Of a stretch of 64,000 bases of DNA, positions 17,909 to 31,017 are shown piece by piece. Source of the stretch: Dimorphilus gyrociliatus. Lineage: Eukaryota > Annelida > Polychaeta > Dinophilidae. How positions within the stretch are numbered: position 1 is the stretch's first letter; the number at the start of each line of letters is the position of its first letter. Both the position numbers and the translations under genes were made by a program. Below the pieces are notes generated by a model. It had not been told where the DNA came from. It was given only the letters and a program-made list of their open reading frames with translations, and searched no databases. Where the stretch lies: positions 1,919,643 through 1,983,642 of the forward strand of contig CAJFCJ010000014.1 in the NCBI GenBank assembly GCA_904063045.1. The letters are read 5' to 3'.

Positions 17909-20361
17909 TTAAACATTGATCAGTTTTCCAACACAATGTGAACAATGTACGTATCCCGATGATGAGGAAGGAGTTGATGTATGAGCAATATCAGTTATTA
18001 AGTGCATTATACGCTTAGCAGTGGGAGGAGTTTCTTCTTCTGGGATACTGTTTTCAATTTCTGACTTGGCTATTTCACTCTCCAATGATCTTTGTGTATG
18101 ATAGCTGTTTAATAACTTCTTTTCACCTAACAGCTGCATAACTAGAGCTTGTAATTCGGCGAGTTTATCTTGAAGCTCGCTACGTTCTTGAGATAATTTA
18201 ACGACATATTGTTCCCTCTCAACTGCTCTCTCTTTCAAGACGGCTCGTTGTTGTTGGTATAGCGTCACATACTCTCCAATCGTATCAGTTTCACCTTGCA
18301 GCTGCATTACAAGATGTTCTAGCTCTTCAGCTCGCGTACTTATGTCCGCTTGCTCTTTCATCGATCTTACTAAACGTTCTTCAACTTGATGTTTAGCTGT
18401 ACAAAGAGCTTCATATTCATCAGAATCTATCGCATTTGTAGATGAAACAGAAGTAACAGAGGCAGTACTGTTATTGCACATGGATTTTAAATGCTCATTT
18501 TCTGTCGATAACTCTTCTATCCTCTTCATAGATTCGTTCAACTCCATCTCAGCTTTTTCTAGTTCAATAGACTTTGCTTGCCAATGTCTTATACGATCTT
18601 CATAAGATAAATTATTAGCTTCGCTCTGAGTTAATTTACTCCTTAATTCGTTGGATGAGTGTTGAGCTGTTTGGTATTTTGTCAGTAATTCCATATTGTC
18701 ATTACTTACTTTAACAAAACCATTCTGCAGTTCGGATAATTGCTCTTTCAGTTCACGATTTTGAACAAGAGCTCTGCTTAAAGCGACCTTTTCACTTTCT
18801 AATTGAGCGCTAACAGCAGAAGCGCAACTGGAATTTTGTTCCAGTTCTTTAATTGTAGATTCTAAATGCAGGATTTGCTGCTCTTTTTGGGCAATGTTTA
18901 AAGACAAATGCTCATTAGCTGATGCTAGTTTTGCATTTTGCATTTTAAGCACTTCTACTTCCTCATTAGCTAGATTGGCTTGCGTGTGGGCGTCTTCTAA
19001 TTTTGTTGATGTATTTCGTAAGCTTTCGGTAGCTTCAGAAAGTTGTGCTTGAACAGAATTCATTTGGTTTGTGGAATTTGAGAGGCGATTTTCATATTGT
19101 TCGATTATATTATCACGCTCTGCTGTTAACCGGTCAATTGTATGTTGTAATTGCGACCGTTCTGCTATTAGACAATCCATTTTTTGGTGTATCTCGTCAT
19201 TACTTTCTGTATGTTCAGCTTTAAGCTGAGTCAATTCCAATTGAGTTCTCAATTCCATAAGACTGTCTTCTAATTTCCCATTATTTCCTACGGCCTCTGA
19301 CAACCTTTGCCTAAATTCATTAACTTGCTGCAGGGCCTCTTCTTTATTACGGATTGATTTAGAAAGATCTACTTTCAAACGTTTAATATCCTCAGTTAGA
19401 TTTTTGGACATTTCTTCTAATTGTTGTCGCCTATTATGAGCAGTTTGAACTTCTCGTTCAAGATCTGCCACACGTTGCCTAGACGCTTTTAAGCGTCCTG
19501 ATAATTCAGTCGCTTCATCTAATCGTTGTTGGGCATTTCTTTGAGCCCCGCTTAATGCCGATTGTAATTCTGTTTTTTCTCCTACAAGAATGCCTATTGT
19601 TTGAACGTGAACGTGAAGTTGTTCCCTGAGAGCCATGGCATCTTTGGAAGGGGTATTTGAATGTCCATTTTGTGCCGTCGACACTGGACTAGAAGACGTG
19701 CGAACGGGGGGAGACTTGGAATGTTGCTGAAGAACACCATTTACGTGCGAAAGACTGTTATTAACAGTTTTCTCTACGTCTTCGACGCGAGTTTTATCCA
19801 CAATGTCACTGTACAAGTATCGTTTGGTTCAAATTAAAACTAGTTCTGGACAGGATTCATTTTACTCACGGTTTTGGTCGAAAATTGTCATCTTTAAGAG
19901 GTTTTTTCTCTTCTTTCACAGTAGTCTTAACGGTGTCTTCTTTTGCTGAAGTATTTAATATATCTCCATTTAAGTCACCATTTCGTTGGTCATTTCTTTT
20001 ATTTTTAGCTTTTCTGAACTGATTTAACTGTAAATATTGAACACAAATATTTTAGATCTTCTTTTGTCAGAAATTTACATTATAAAGTCTAAATATACGC
20101 AGTGATTCAAATAAATAGTTTATTTAATTGTTAGAGAATAATAAATTGAATGGGTGTGACAATATTTCATGCCATTCAGATGTTTTGATCAAGATTGATA
20201 AGTGGAACTTAGCATCTATTTATTTACATATGCGAAGAAGTTGGCAAAAATTTAGATACTATATGCCACTTTAAATTTAATATAAAAACAACAACTGCCA
20301 ATCAAACTGTTACCTTTCTTTTCCCAGCTGCAAGTTTTTCTTTTTTGCTTACGTCTTCCAT
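17909..20361 (-). CDS. GOLGA2: Golgin GM130 (GOLGA2) homolog, cis-Golgi tether
   Basis: Three exons (20361-20314, 20027-19870, 19808-17909) give 701 residues. The N-terminus MEDVSKKEKLAAGKRK matches the basic GM130 start that binds the tether p115 and importin alpha. A coiled coil of more than 450 residues follows. The most diagnostic block is near the C-terminus: EELEHLVMQLQGETDTIGEY, then YQQQRAVLKERA and LQALVMQLLGEKK. The tail ends in a Cys-rich segment and GKLINV, a plausible PDZ ligand for a GRASP65-like partner. GM130 captures vesicles at the cis-Golgi and holds GRASP65. The coiled coil is shorter than in vertebrates. Confidence 0.94.
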
Positions 20362-20945
20362 GTTAGCTACTCGGTGTTGCGCATGCGCAACTGTGGTTTC
20401 CTCATGACTCTTTCATGCTTGAGATTTTCGCTCACAACTTTATTTATATTATTCGTGTTTCCTTTCATTAAATATTTTCCTAATTTTTTTATTTCTATTC
20501 GATTACTAAATAATACGTAGACAACTTTATTTGTATTTTTTTGAGAATAAAGTTACTTTAGGGAGCATTTTATATGTTATATGTATAACATCAGTTATGT
20601 TTTCGTAAATATTAATAAACGTTAAGTTTGTACATTTTTCTCCGAATTATATATATTATTTATTATCAAGACAGGAAATAACTTTTTTTTACTGAAATAC
20701 GAAATAATGTCTTTACCATGGCGTTGTAAACATACTACACCTCGACTCTGAATAAATAGGATCATTTTACGTATTTATAATTATTATCATTTAATGATTC
20801 TACGGATCTGAATCATAAAAATTAGGCAATTTATTGTTTATTATGTTAACTTTTTAAAAGGTAAATGACATCTATTCAATTTAAGAGAATGTCATGCTCA
20901 TTATTATGCTTATCTTCAACCAGCTACGTGTTAAACTGATCACTA
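20362..20945. promoter_or_regulatory. Bidirectional promoter of GM130 and aftiphilin with an NRF1-type palindrome
   Basis: TTGCGCATGCGCAA at 20377-20390 is a perfect palindrome matching the NRF1/EWG consensus, 16 bases upstream of the GM130 ATG. The rest is AT-rich. Factor binding is inferred from the consensus. Confidence 0.7.
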
Positions 20946-23900
20946 ATGGACAATATAGTGCCAATGGTTCCCTCGACACCCCCGCCTTTGGATGATATGC
21001 AAGATGACGACGATGAATGGCAAAAGGACGATTTCGGTAGTTTTGTCACACCTAAGTCACCTTTTCCCAGAGATGATAGCTCCAACTGGGCAAATTTTTC
21101 ATCTCCTCCCAAAAGCGAGACTGTTAATGAAAAAGCAGATGACGAAAAGGAACCTGAACCGTTACGATTTAAAGCTCCTTCAATATCAGAGGAAGACTGT
21201 GATTTAACAGAAGATGTGGTTTATACCACAGCTGTGTTCGAAGCAGTGGTCGAGGAGAATGATAAACTCTCTAAATCCGAATCTAGTTGTAGCTTAGATA
21301 ATGAAGTAAAAGCTAATGACGAAAAACCATTAAAAGACATTGAGGCCATCGAAAGAAAATCAGAGTCAACAACACCTTCAGAACCAATTGAAGAAATTGC
21401 TGAAGAACTCTCGAATGACATTGAGGTGACCGAAGGAAAATTAGAGTTAACAACACCCTCAGAATCAATCGAAACGAATGATGAGACGTCTTTGAAAAAT
21501 ACAGAGCTCTTTGAAAAAAATGTAGAATCGGGAATAGTTTCAGAACCCGCTGAGGCTCATAAACACACGAAATCGCTGGAGAAGGTTGACGACAAGAGCG
21601 CACAAGAAAATAACGAAAAAGGCGACAAATCATCTTCTGATATAGGTACAGTGACAGAGAAATTGTCAGGCATTGTTCAAGAAATTTCTTCATCTGTAAC
21701 AGAAGAAGAACAAGAAGACGATTTTGCAGATTTTCAAAGCACAAATATTGCTAATATTGAACTTGAACGTACCGTTTCTGCTACTTCATCAACAAAAGAA
21801 GTCATAGAAGTGAATGAAACGACAGATGTCCATTTTGCAGATTTTCAAAGCAGTACTGCAGAACTTCAAAATACAAATAATGAAGTATCAAACTCTAGCT
21901 GCATTCCAGTTGAAAATAATGAAACTGAATTTAGCGATTTTCAAAGCGATACAAAAGAACCTACAAAATCAGACTCGGAAAAACTTGAATACACGTCAAA
22001 AAGTATAGAAGATGGTCAAGATGTCGAAATTGGTGACGATTTTGCTAACTTTCAAGGTCCCGTAAACAATACAATAAATGATGATAATTCAAATAATGAT
22101 GGAGATGATTTTGCTGATTTTAAACAATGCCAGTCTGAAGAAATTGATGATTTTGCTAATTTCCAAAGCTCTTCTCACGATGGAGATGGCGATGGAGACG
22201 ATTGGGCTTTTCAAACTAGTGAGTCAACATCGAAAGTTCAAATAGATCAGGAAAATGAGTTTACGTCATTTAAAGAATCTAGTGAAGAGAATCCTATGGA
22301 TTTAACGACAGAGAAAATCAAAAGTCTTTTAGATATATGTTTTAAACAGGAATGGCAACCAACAAAGAATAACGAGCCTTTAGAAATTTTACAATATGCT
22401 AAAGAGCATACAACTAAAACTGAGGAACAATTTAAGTCTCCTGCTGAATTAAGAGTAACTCCTCTAACCGGCCAATCCTCAACTAAAAGCTCAAAGTATG
22501 TATAATTAATGTGTTTCCAATTTCATTCAACTAAATTTAAATCTAATTATTATAAATTTTGCTCTTTAGGAAAGAAATCGATATAAGCTTTTGGAATAAT
22601 TTAACACATTTAGAGGATACGTTAGCTCTCCAATATTCCTGGACAAAATCTGGAGTTTATCAATTTCTATTAAAAGCTATTAATGTTGATACAAGAAACA
22701 TTGTAAGTTTAATTGCTTTCAAGTATATTTTTATCTACAATCACTACAGAATATTATCACACATTTAAGCTCACAGGAAACAAAAACCTACCCGTTTATG
22801 CGTCTCATCTAGGCACTCCACTCGAACCTGTCAGGCAAGGTGAAATGAAAGTTACAAGTCCTTCGTTAGAAATTGTAGATACAAGTAGTTCATCAACAAT
22901 TACACCTTCGGTATTTAACAAACACTTTATACTATTTACATTCTATATTATTTCTTGATTTCTAGGAAAATGTTCCACCTGCCCAGTTTGATTGGAGTAC
23001 GAGTGGACTAAAGAATCCTCTTGACTGTAAGTAAAATTTTGTGTATTACATTAGCCTATTTTTTTTCTGTTATAAGGTTGGCAATATTCTAAAATATAAG
23101 AATATTAGTACTTTAATTATTATTAATGCTTGAATATGGGATTTCAATTGTCATTTTTTGCTGTCTACGTTTTACGTTATATTTTCAGCACGTGTACTTG
23201 ACTTAGATTTCTTTCGAGACGATTTGGACGAAACGTCCGTTTCGTCAGTATCAGGTGAAATTACTTCGTACCATTTCGGTGTTGGTCGTAGTTTTTTGCA
23301 TGCCTATAAAACTAGTTGTACAGTGATTGAATTTTTGAAGAAAGCCCCGCCCCCCCAAAAAAAAATAGCTAGCACTTTTGAACAAATTGCATTAATTGCA
23401 TCGATTTCATTTGCATCTTTAAGTAATAAAAAAAACTAGCAATTTATTCGTGAATAAAATGGCTTTTTGGGTTTTAAAAAAATTGAAAAAAAGAGGTTTT
23501 GGGATGAAAATATAAAAAAAAAAATAAAAACAACGATCTTAAGGATAGAACAAATGTTAATTTTAAAAAATAGATAAAGCTAGAGAAAGTTTGTTTGAAA
23601 TAAAAAAAATTTGTTATTATTTTTTTTTTTAAAAAAAAAAAAAGCAAATTTAAATTTTATGCAACAAGAAGAAAACACTGCTTCTTTTCTTTTTTAATAG
23701 AAATATTAAAAAAAAAAAGTAATCAGCTTCTTAGTTGAAGACAAACCACCCTTGAATGTTGTTTTGCAGTTAACACTAATACACAATCTCTTTTGGAACA
23801 ACTAACGACGGTAGATATCACTGCATGTTTAGGAAAAAAATTTTTTTTTAAAAAAACAAAAACAAAAGAGCTTAATGATTATTTTTATTTTCAATTTAAT

Positions 23901-24437
23901 AAGAATTTTTTATGATTTTTCTTTGGAGTCGAAAATCCCTCTTCCCTTCCCTTCTTCGCTCCTGATAAAAAAATCCTACTTATTACGTTTTTATATACAG
24001 TATCTGTATATAAAAGTCTTTTATTAGCAATTTTTCTTTTTTCGATACATTTTATAAGTATATACTGTATGTATAAATTTATATATATGTATATATATAT
24101 ATATTGTATATACACTATATACACTGTTATTACGCAATCCGTTTCGTACTGTATAATATGAATAATTCTCTAGTGAACTAATGTTATTTTTTTCCCATCA
24201 ATAGCGATGGAAGATGAAATTCTTGACTCAATCGGCCCAGAAGTAAAGAAGAATCAGACGCTTCAACCTCTGGAAGAGATATTGTCGCTCAAAAATTTCA
24301 GACCTACTGCTCCAAATGTCTATAGAACAGAAAATTTAAGTTCAAGCGCCAAGTCCATAGTCACTCGTATACCGGACATATCATTTATGCGTTCCCATAT
24401 GCTCATGTTTCCGCTCAAGACAGCACATTCCAACTAG
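20946..24437 (+). CDS. AFTPH: Aftiphilin homolog, clathrin/AP-1 accessory protein
   Basis: Seven exons (20946-22495, 22570-22702, 22770-22910, 22966-23026, 23189-23254, 23770-23826, 24205-24437) give 746 residues. The first 500 are acidic and disordered, with about eight repeated DFADFQ/DFANFQ-type peptides (plus NWANF, EFSDFQ and DDWAFQ) of the kind that bind adaptor and GGA ear domains. The ordered C-terminal part starts ISFWNNLTHLEDTLALQYSW and includes DTRNI, LTGNKNLPVYA, FDWSTSGLKNPLD, LDLDFF and PDISFMRSHMLMFP, matching aftiphilin in order. Aftiphilin works with gamma-synergin and p200 in clathrin traffic at the trans-Golgi and endosomes. The exon 6 donor (CAT then GTTTAG) is weak, so that junction is the least certain. 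Confidence 0.93.
23255..23769. other. Aftiphilin intron 5, homopolymer-rich with a partly open frame
   Basis: At about 515 bases this is the longest aftiphilin intron. It holds a C7 run next to an A9 run near 23346-23364 and many poly-A and poly-T tracts to about 23720. The exon 5 frame stays open through it to a stop at 23439, so reading past the donor would give a truncated protein with about 60 extra residues. I take it as an intron because exons 6 and 7 restore the conserved ending. Confidence 0.6.
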
Positions 24438-24771
24438 TCCAATTATTAAATAATATGCAAATATATTTTATAAAATACTTTACAAAACAATAAAGAAATT
24501 CACACAGGTTGAATATTTACATGGATGTTCAAAACTGTATATTCTGCTTCTTTCGATATGTACAACAGAGGGGAAAAATGAAGAGTTTTATATGTTGCAA
24601 TTATTTATCAGCTAGAATAAGTTGTTCTAGTTACCAAGAATCGTATTATCGTTGCATGTTCTAATTTAAATTTAAGTTAAAAAATCATCAGAAATATAAC
24701 ATTAAGTATTTTAAATAATAGAAAGTTGTCTTGAATGTTTTTAGCATTGTTAGTTGTTTAATATTGTCATT
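24438..24771. other. Convergent 3' region of aftiphilin and the KNL1-like gene
   Basis: AATAAA at 24489-24494 is a good polyadenylation signal for aftiphilin. The two 3' untranslated regions probably overlap. Confidence 0.6.
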
Positions 24772-27112
24772 TCAAGCTTTTTCTGATCTCTGCCTGTTTG
24801 AACGTAATCTACTTATTTCATCGTTTGCTCTTCGTAACGATTTATCTTTTCTTAGCGCATTACTCCAAACGTAGCAATCTTCTTCGTGTTGAACTCGATC
24901 ATCCTTCAACTGGATCAGTATCCTTCTCCATTTCTTTTGCTCTTCACTCAATTGACCTTTACGACAGCTGCTATGTAGAGCAGATTTCACAAGGAATGAT
25001 TCTGAGAGTTTTGGTAATTTGATCAAACTTGCACAACTATCGTCATCAGTTAACAGAGAATTTTCAGATAATGCAAATTTACTGCTTTCTTCCATATCTG
25101 TAAAGATTAAATTTTATCAGGCTATTTCCATTTACGGATAACAAAAATTAAAAAAAAAATTACCCAGGGACACCTCATCAACGTCTTCCATGTTTTTCTG
25201 TTCTATCACTTCTGTTGTTTTAGCGTTTTCTTTATCGTCTTTGTTGTTTTCTAGCGGATTGATAACGAACGTAGCGTCAACTTTTTTTTGCACAGTGTCT
25301 ATTTCTAAACTAGCTGAATCTTTTGTCGTAGACAGCTGTTCTTGAGGAGCTGATTGCTGATCTATTATTTCAGCTATGTTTTCATTATTGTATATATTTG
25401 ATTCAGAGATTTTTCTATTATTAAGATGTTCTTTTTCGATTTCTGATGGTCGTGTTTGATAAAATTCTTTTTTTTTGTGGCCCATTAAAGATGATGGCAC
25501 AGAACTTCTCTTGAGAAAGGGTTCCTCACTTTTTGCTGATAAGGTTTTGTCCTCTCTGAAATGAATATCGCCGAGAGAGTATTTAGTTTTCTTCACTGAG
25601 CTAGAAATGGGAAATTTATCTTTGCATAAAGTGTCTAATTCATCATAAAAATTTTCTCCTCCCCACTTATTTCTTGCTGGTTTATTTTCTTTTTCGAGAT
25701 ACGTATCCTTATTACGTTCTGGTTTATTGATCGATGATAACTTTACGTCATTTTCAACCACTATTTTCTCTCTATCTTTATTTGTAGTGGAAGGTACTTT
25801 AATTTCCTTGTGAATTTGTTGTTCCTCTTTTAGCGCAGCTCGAACATAGGACATTGTTCTAGAAGGAACCGTTTCACCTTTTTTGTCTTCCACAACTTGT
25901 GGAGTAATCAAATCTACTTTCTCGTTTTCGGGTCCATCGATAACAGATAAGGATAAGTCTATATCATTAGGATTAGGCACACATGGCGTTGACATCATTT
26001 TTCTGGATCGAATGGGGGACGTTTTTATTTTTTTCTGCTGTTCTCTGTTTCGAATTTCAGCATTAACTTTTTCAAGCAATCGTTCAGATGCTTTCTCTTC
26101 CGCAATTTTTTCTGCTTTCTGTTCAACTTCTTTTGTCTTAATCTCTTTAACATTTTCCGTGATTTCTATAGTGGCTACAGATCTACTGGCAACCTCCTTG
26201 CTCGATGCATTATTAGTACTATAAGTTTTTGTTAAGTCCGAAAAGAAGTTCTCCACCCGATCCATTCTTGTTTCCTTTTTCGTTTTATCTAAACGGAGCT
26301 CTTCTGAGCTAATATCCATAGACATTGCTGATAAATCCAATACTGGGTCAACTTTCTTCTTGTCTTGTAGAGTTATATCCATAGATACAGACATATTATA
26401 GGTATTTTCGGCTTTTTTCTCCGCTCTAACAGCTACAGGGGTAGCCATCTCCATTGGACTATTACAGAAAACAGTAGTATCTGTTTTTCGGCTTTTTTCA
26501 GGTTTTAAATTCTCGTCTTGAACGCGAAAGGTATCAACAGGAGAAAATTCAGATAACGGTGAAGATTTATTATCAGTTGGTGAAGTATTGAGGTCGAACA
26601 TAGGTAATTTGTCCAAAACATCTCCATCGACGGGCGATACATCCATAAACATTGATTGATTGAGAAGAACGGTTGAATTGGCTTTGGGTTCAAAATTTTG
26701 CAAAGTCTTATCTAGGAGGCTTAAACGGCTTGATTGAGTATCTCCAGAGGAGAGGATGACCATACTCTCTCTCGATGGTATGTACCTTTCTTCTGATTTG
26801 GGCGTGTCTGGTTGAGGACTGTCTTTAAAGAATGTTCTAAAAAAAGATAGAGAAATTGAAAATTCTTCATTCATTACAAAATTATTCTATTAATTTTAAA
26901 TTTCAAAAGAAATAGCCAAATATCAACTTACTTTATTTCCGGTCTACAACCGAAACTTACACGCTTCTTTTCCAATTCTTCAACATTATTTTCGATTGCC
27001 GTAAAGCGCTTAAGAATCTAATGTAATAATGAAAAGCTATTGGAATTTTATTTCTTTTGCTTACATGTTCAAAACTTACTGAATTTCTTCGCTTTGTATG
27101 CCTCTCCGTCAT
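24772..27112 (-). CDS. KNL1-like kinetochore scaffold, short form without visible RWD domain
   Basis: Four exons (27112-27080, 27017-26932, 26836-25164, 25097-24772) give 705 residues. Residues 11-14 are SILK and 30-33 are RVSF, the paired protein phosphatase 1 docking motifs at the start of KNL1. Downstream are degenerate MELT-like peptides: MDVS near 104, MEMAT near 168, MDIT near 192 and MDIS near 213. In KNL1, Mps1-phosphorylated MELT peptides recruit Bub3-Bub1 for the spindle checkpoint. The rest is mostly charged and disordered, with a basic helical end. I see no C-terminal tandem RWD domain, which normally binds the Mis12 complex, and only 334 bases separate this stop from aftiphilin. 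Other PP1-binding proteins are possible, but the SILK + RVSF + MELT combination favours KNL1. Confidence 0.72.
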
Positions 27113-27593
27113 GACAATGTTTATATCGTTGATAATAGCAGTGTTTAACTGAATAGTAGATCGTTTTTTTATTTACTTATTAAATTTTATTCAAACAAAA
27201 AAATGTCAATATTTACTTGCAATTAATAGATCAATAAGAAGAAAAACAAGAGAATTTTAACCAGCGCGTAGACAAAACAAGTGCGCCTCAAATTCAAATT
27301 CCGCCATATTGTATGGTTTCCTGTTCCGGATTTCAAATAGTCGTTAAAATTTATTTATTTTCGAGCTATGTAAAGACCACAAATTTCAAGTAAAAATAAT
27401 ACAATCAGAAATTTTATATTAATATTAATTTTTAATTTTCTTAATTTTCAATTTTATTAAAGAATATTGAAATTTTTAAAAAGAATCAATGGTGTATTAA
27501 AATACAGTTTATTCTATATACGCTGTGTTTAAAATAAGAATTTAACTTTCTTAGAGTATAGGTTTCAAATATTTCTTCTGTGAATATTTAAAG
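27113..27593. promoter_or_regulatory. Tandem spacer: KNL1-like promoter and mannosidase 3' end
   Basis: The spacer separates two minus-strand genes. TTCCGGAT near 27325 is an ETS-type core, and CCGCCATATTG near 27301 resembles a YY1 site; both lie about 200 bases before the KNL1-like start. TTTATT near 27467 could be the mannosidase polyadenylation signal. Confidence 0.45.
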
Positions 27594-30500
27594 TTATTGC
27601 AAAGTGACCAAAAATGTTCGAATTTGCATTGGAGTTAACAAGACGTTATACATAGGAGATGTAACGGGGGTCAAAAATTGTCGCATATCTATAAAAGAAG
27701 AAAAAAAAGGACTATATGAAAACAAATACTTGAACAGATCTTAGAACAAGTTACCTCCTCCAACAGATCCTCCTCCTTTCAATTTCCAAACAAGTCTTTC
27801 GCCAACTGGCCTATCGCCTCCAAGAGCAGTTTCTTCTACGTTTACAATATTATCATCAGGAAATACGTCTTTTAGGCTCACTTGTATATTTTGAGAAAAT
27901 TCGCTCTTTTCATAAATATGTTCCAGTCGAACCAATCTAACATTTTTGCTTATAGGTTCCAAAGTTAACAGATGGACAGGCTTATCCATATTTTTAACTG
28001 CTGAAAATTCTTTTTTAGTTACAGTTCCGTCAGTAAAAAATGGAAGAGGTTGTAGATAGAGCATTGGAGCCGCTTGCCTGTGCCAAGCAACTGATTTTTC
28101 CGGAGTGTCTAGCAAAATGTAATGGGTTCCTCTTGTCACCAAACCAGGGCCGTACATATTTAAGCCAGGCTCATTAAGGGGTTCTCCAACGCCAAAAGCG
28201 TCATCTCTAAGAAGCCTTCTATGGAGCATAACTTCTAATTCACCACTCTTAAGGGAAGATCCTCCATGGGATCTATCCGTCATTACAGTTAATTGTTTGT
28301 TGTTATCTTTTATGAAAATCCGGCTATTAACTGGATAATAGTTTCCAGCAACTGCTTCAGTTTGCTGAAAGTCCCACGTAGAACGGAAATCTCGCCTATA
28401 GAAACATTTCAGAATAAGAAAACTAAGCAAAAACCTCTTGAATTTAAACTTACTTTCTCTCTAAAATCTCTCTTCCGTTCGCATCAGTGTAAAAAGTTTC
28501 ACCACTGGCAATATTCGTTGAAAACTTTGAAATAACTTCCTTACCTAACTTGTCCTTTATTGGAATAGGCCCTAAATAAGTTAACATCGTTTATTTCAAC
28601 AATAAATGCTGCAATAACTATTATCTCCTACTAACCAATGGTCCATTCGATTTCCACATGTTTGGCGTTATCATATATTCTAATCGTTTGCCAAGCCCAA
28701 TCTGAAAATTGCTGTCTTACTTCGTCATAATGTTTACCCGGATAGACTTTAACACTTCTAGGAGTCAATTCAGTTGTGGAACTTCCATTGGAACGGAAGA
28801 TATAGGCACCTGATGATTGTTTTATGGGGAGAGTATTATCGCCTTGGTAGCCGAGGTAATAACTCAATGTTTGTTTCACGTCAGTAGATACCTTTGATTC
28901 CAAATTGCTAATTTTTGAAATTAGACCATTGGAAGAAAAGGCAACTGATACCATCTACGAAAAATGAGAAGGTGTTTGCTTCTTTTAAAAAATTCATTAG
29001 AATTTAAAGTACAAACTGAATTTTCAACAACAAATGGACTTCCTATCATTTCTTTTCCTGCATCACCAATTGGATCGAATCTGAGCTTAACTTCCTTTAT
29101 TCTAATAGATTTTGACCCAATTGGAGGAAGAGCCACCTTAAATAGTAGTTCGGCAATGGCCTTTTTATCGGCTAGTTTATATTCGGGTAGATTTTTAGTT
29201 TCTTCGCTCAAAGGTACGACCTAGTAATTGTAACATTAGATAATAAGATATCATTTTTTAAATAATAATTATACTTACATCAGCATCCAGACTAGCACCA
29301 TTGCTCTCGTCTATGACTTCGAATTTGCCATTTAAAACCGGAATTCTAACCCAGTGATCTCTTGATTTTGCCAATGGGTTATAAATAATTGCGGTAAATT
29401 CTTTTTTACCAACAGTGAAATCGCAATTTGATACATTCAAAAGAGGACATGAAAATATCTTTTTACCACCCATGATTTTTCCTAAACTTTCTCCCATTAG
29501 TGAATAGCAAGCAGTAGATCCTCGAGCTAACCTTTTAGCATAATCGTACGAGACATGCTGTTTTTCAGTACCGCTTACGGCATCGTGATGCTGATTCACT
29601 CCCATTGCTTCTTTTAGGACTTCTAATTCTTTCAGAGTATTTGATCGAAAATCCAAACTTGCCAATTGTTTACATGCTTGAAGAACGTTGTTAGAAAATC
29701 TCTCATATCTCTTTAGTGCTGGTCTACTTGTGAAATAACCACTCCAGAAAGTATGGGCTCTACTGGCGTAAGGGAAAAAGTCATCAGTTTTAGCTGTGAA
29801 AGTTAAGTTGGCTTTGTTTACGGCATAAGTATAACAGGACGGGGTAGAGTAAAATAAATTCAAGTGATATTTGTCTTTTCTAGCGTTAACATGTTGAATT
29901 AACTTGTCTAAATTCTTGTAATTTGCTCTGGCTTCTTCGAATTGAAAATCACTTCCCATGGTCATCAAAATATGATTTGTTCTATAGGGTTTAGCCCAGT
30001 CTCTGGCTGCGTCTGCAAAGCTCTTCACTTTTTCTTCAACATTATAATCCTCCAGATCTTTGTCGTCCATTATGGGCGAATCATCGCATCCTCTATCAAA
30101 ACAAAAACCATTTGGTGGGCCATAGCCATTATATAAAACGCCTGTAAAAAGTGTAGTTTGAGCTGGATTTAGACTACCAGAACCTTTCCATAAGAGTTCC
30201 ATGGTTTTTTTCGTTTGTCGGTTTGCTTTATCTTGATAATCTAATCTGCCAAAGTAAAGGGCATCAAATCCAAACTGAGCGAAAAGCGATGCCTGTTCCC
30301 TTGAATGACCAAATGGATCTATCTGCCAACCAATTTTAGGTCGAGCACAAGTACCAAATTCTTCCATCAATAGTCTAAAACCGAGAGTATGTTGGTCAAT
30401 AATTGAATTATAATGTGTCGCTGCTTCATCGTTCATGCACCATCCTCCTAGAATAAATTCTAGACGACCTTCACTGACAAACTTTCTAACTTTTTCCTTC

Positions 30501-31017
30501 TTATCCGCGTCCTGTTGCCTCCACCATCTATAAAAGAAGGCAATTTCAACATAAATAAATTTTCTTTTCTCATCTTTTTCCAATTCATCCATAACATTAT
30601 CAAGAATGTATTGAACGCCAGCGTGTTGAATATCATTTCTGTCTGGAAGTATAAATAAGTTTATGAAACAAATTTCATCATATCTATAAAGTAAATAACT
30701 TACTTCCATAGAAATATTCATCAACAGTTTTCAACCATCCAACATCATCATGAGTGTGAGCAACGATATGAACATTTAGTACATTTTCTTCGCCAAGATC
30801 GCATTGCTGTTAATAGCATAAAATAGTGGCAATATATGGAATTAAAATACTTTACTTTATATCCGCAGGTCTCTTCTGACTGCTTGGAAGGATTCGAGAG
30901 TTTTGAAAGTGAAGAATACTTTAGTGCCTCATTTTGATATGAATTGAAAACAGCGCTTTGACAAGTGTAAAAAGTTAAAAATATAGAAAAAGAAAAGAGC
31001 TTCAAGTGCTCAAACAT
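27594..31017 (-). CDS. MAN2B1: Lysosomal alpha-mannosidase (GH38)
   Basis: Eight exons (31017-30856, 30806-30704, 30642-29279, 29220-29017, 28954-28636, 28571-28454, 28395-27755, 27688-27594) give 1001 residues, against 1011 in human MAN2B1. Residues 1-22 are a signal peptide. [18 protein letters not shown] carries zinc-binding His and Asp, and [13 protein letters not shown] contains the catalytic nucleophile Asp. The C-terminal half has [36 protein letters not shown] and [10 protein letters not shown] in family order. The enzyme removes alpha-linked mannose from N-glycans in lysosomes. Intron 4 (29016-28955) is only 62 bases and was placed by matching [13 protein letters not shown]. The promoter is shared with SCFD1. 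Confidence 0.96.
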
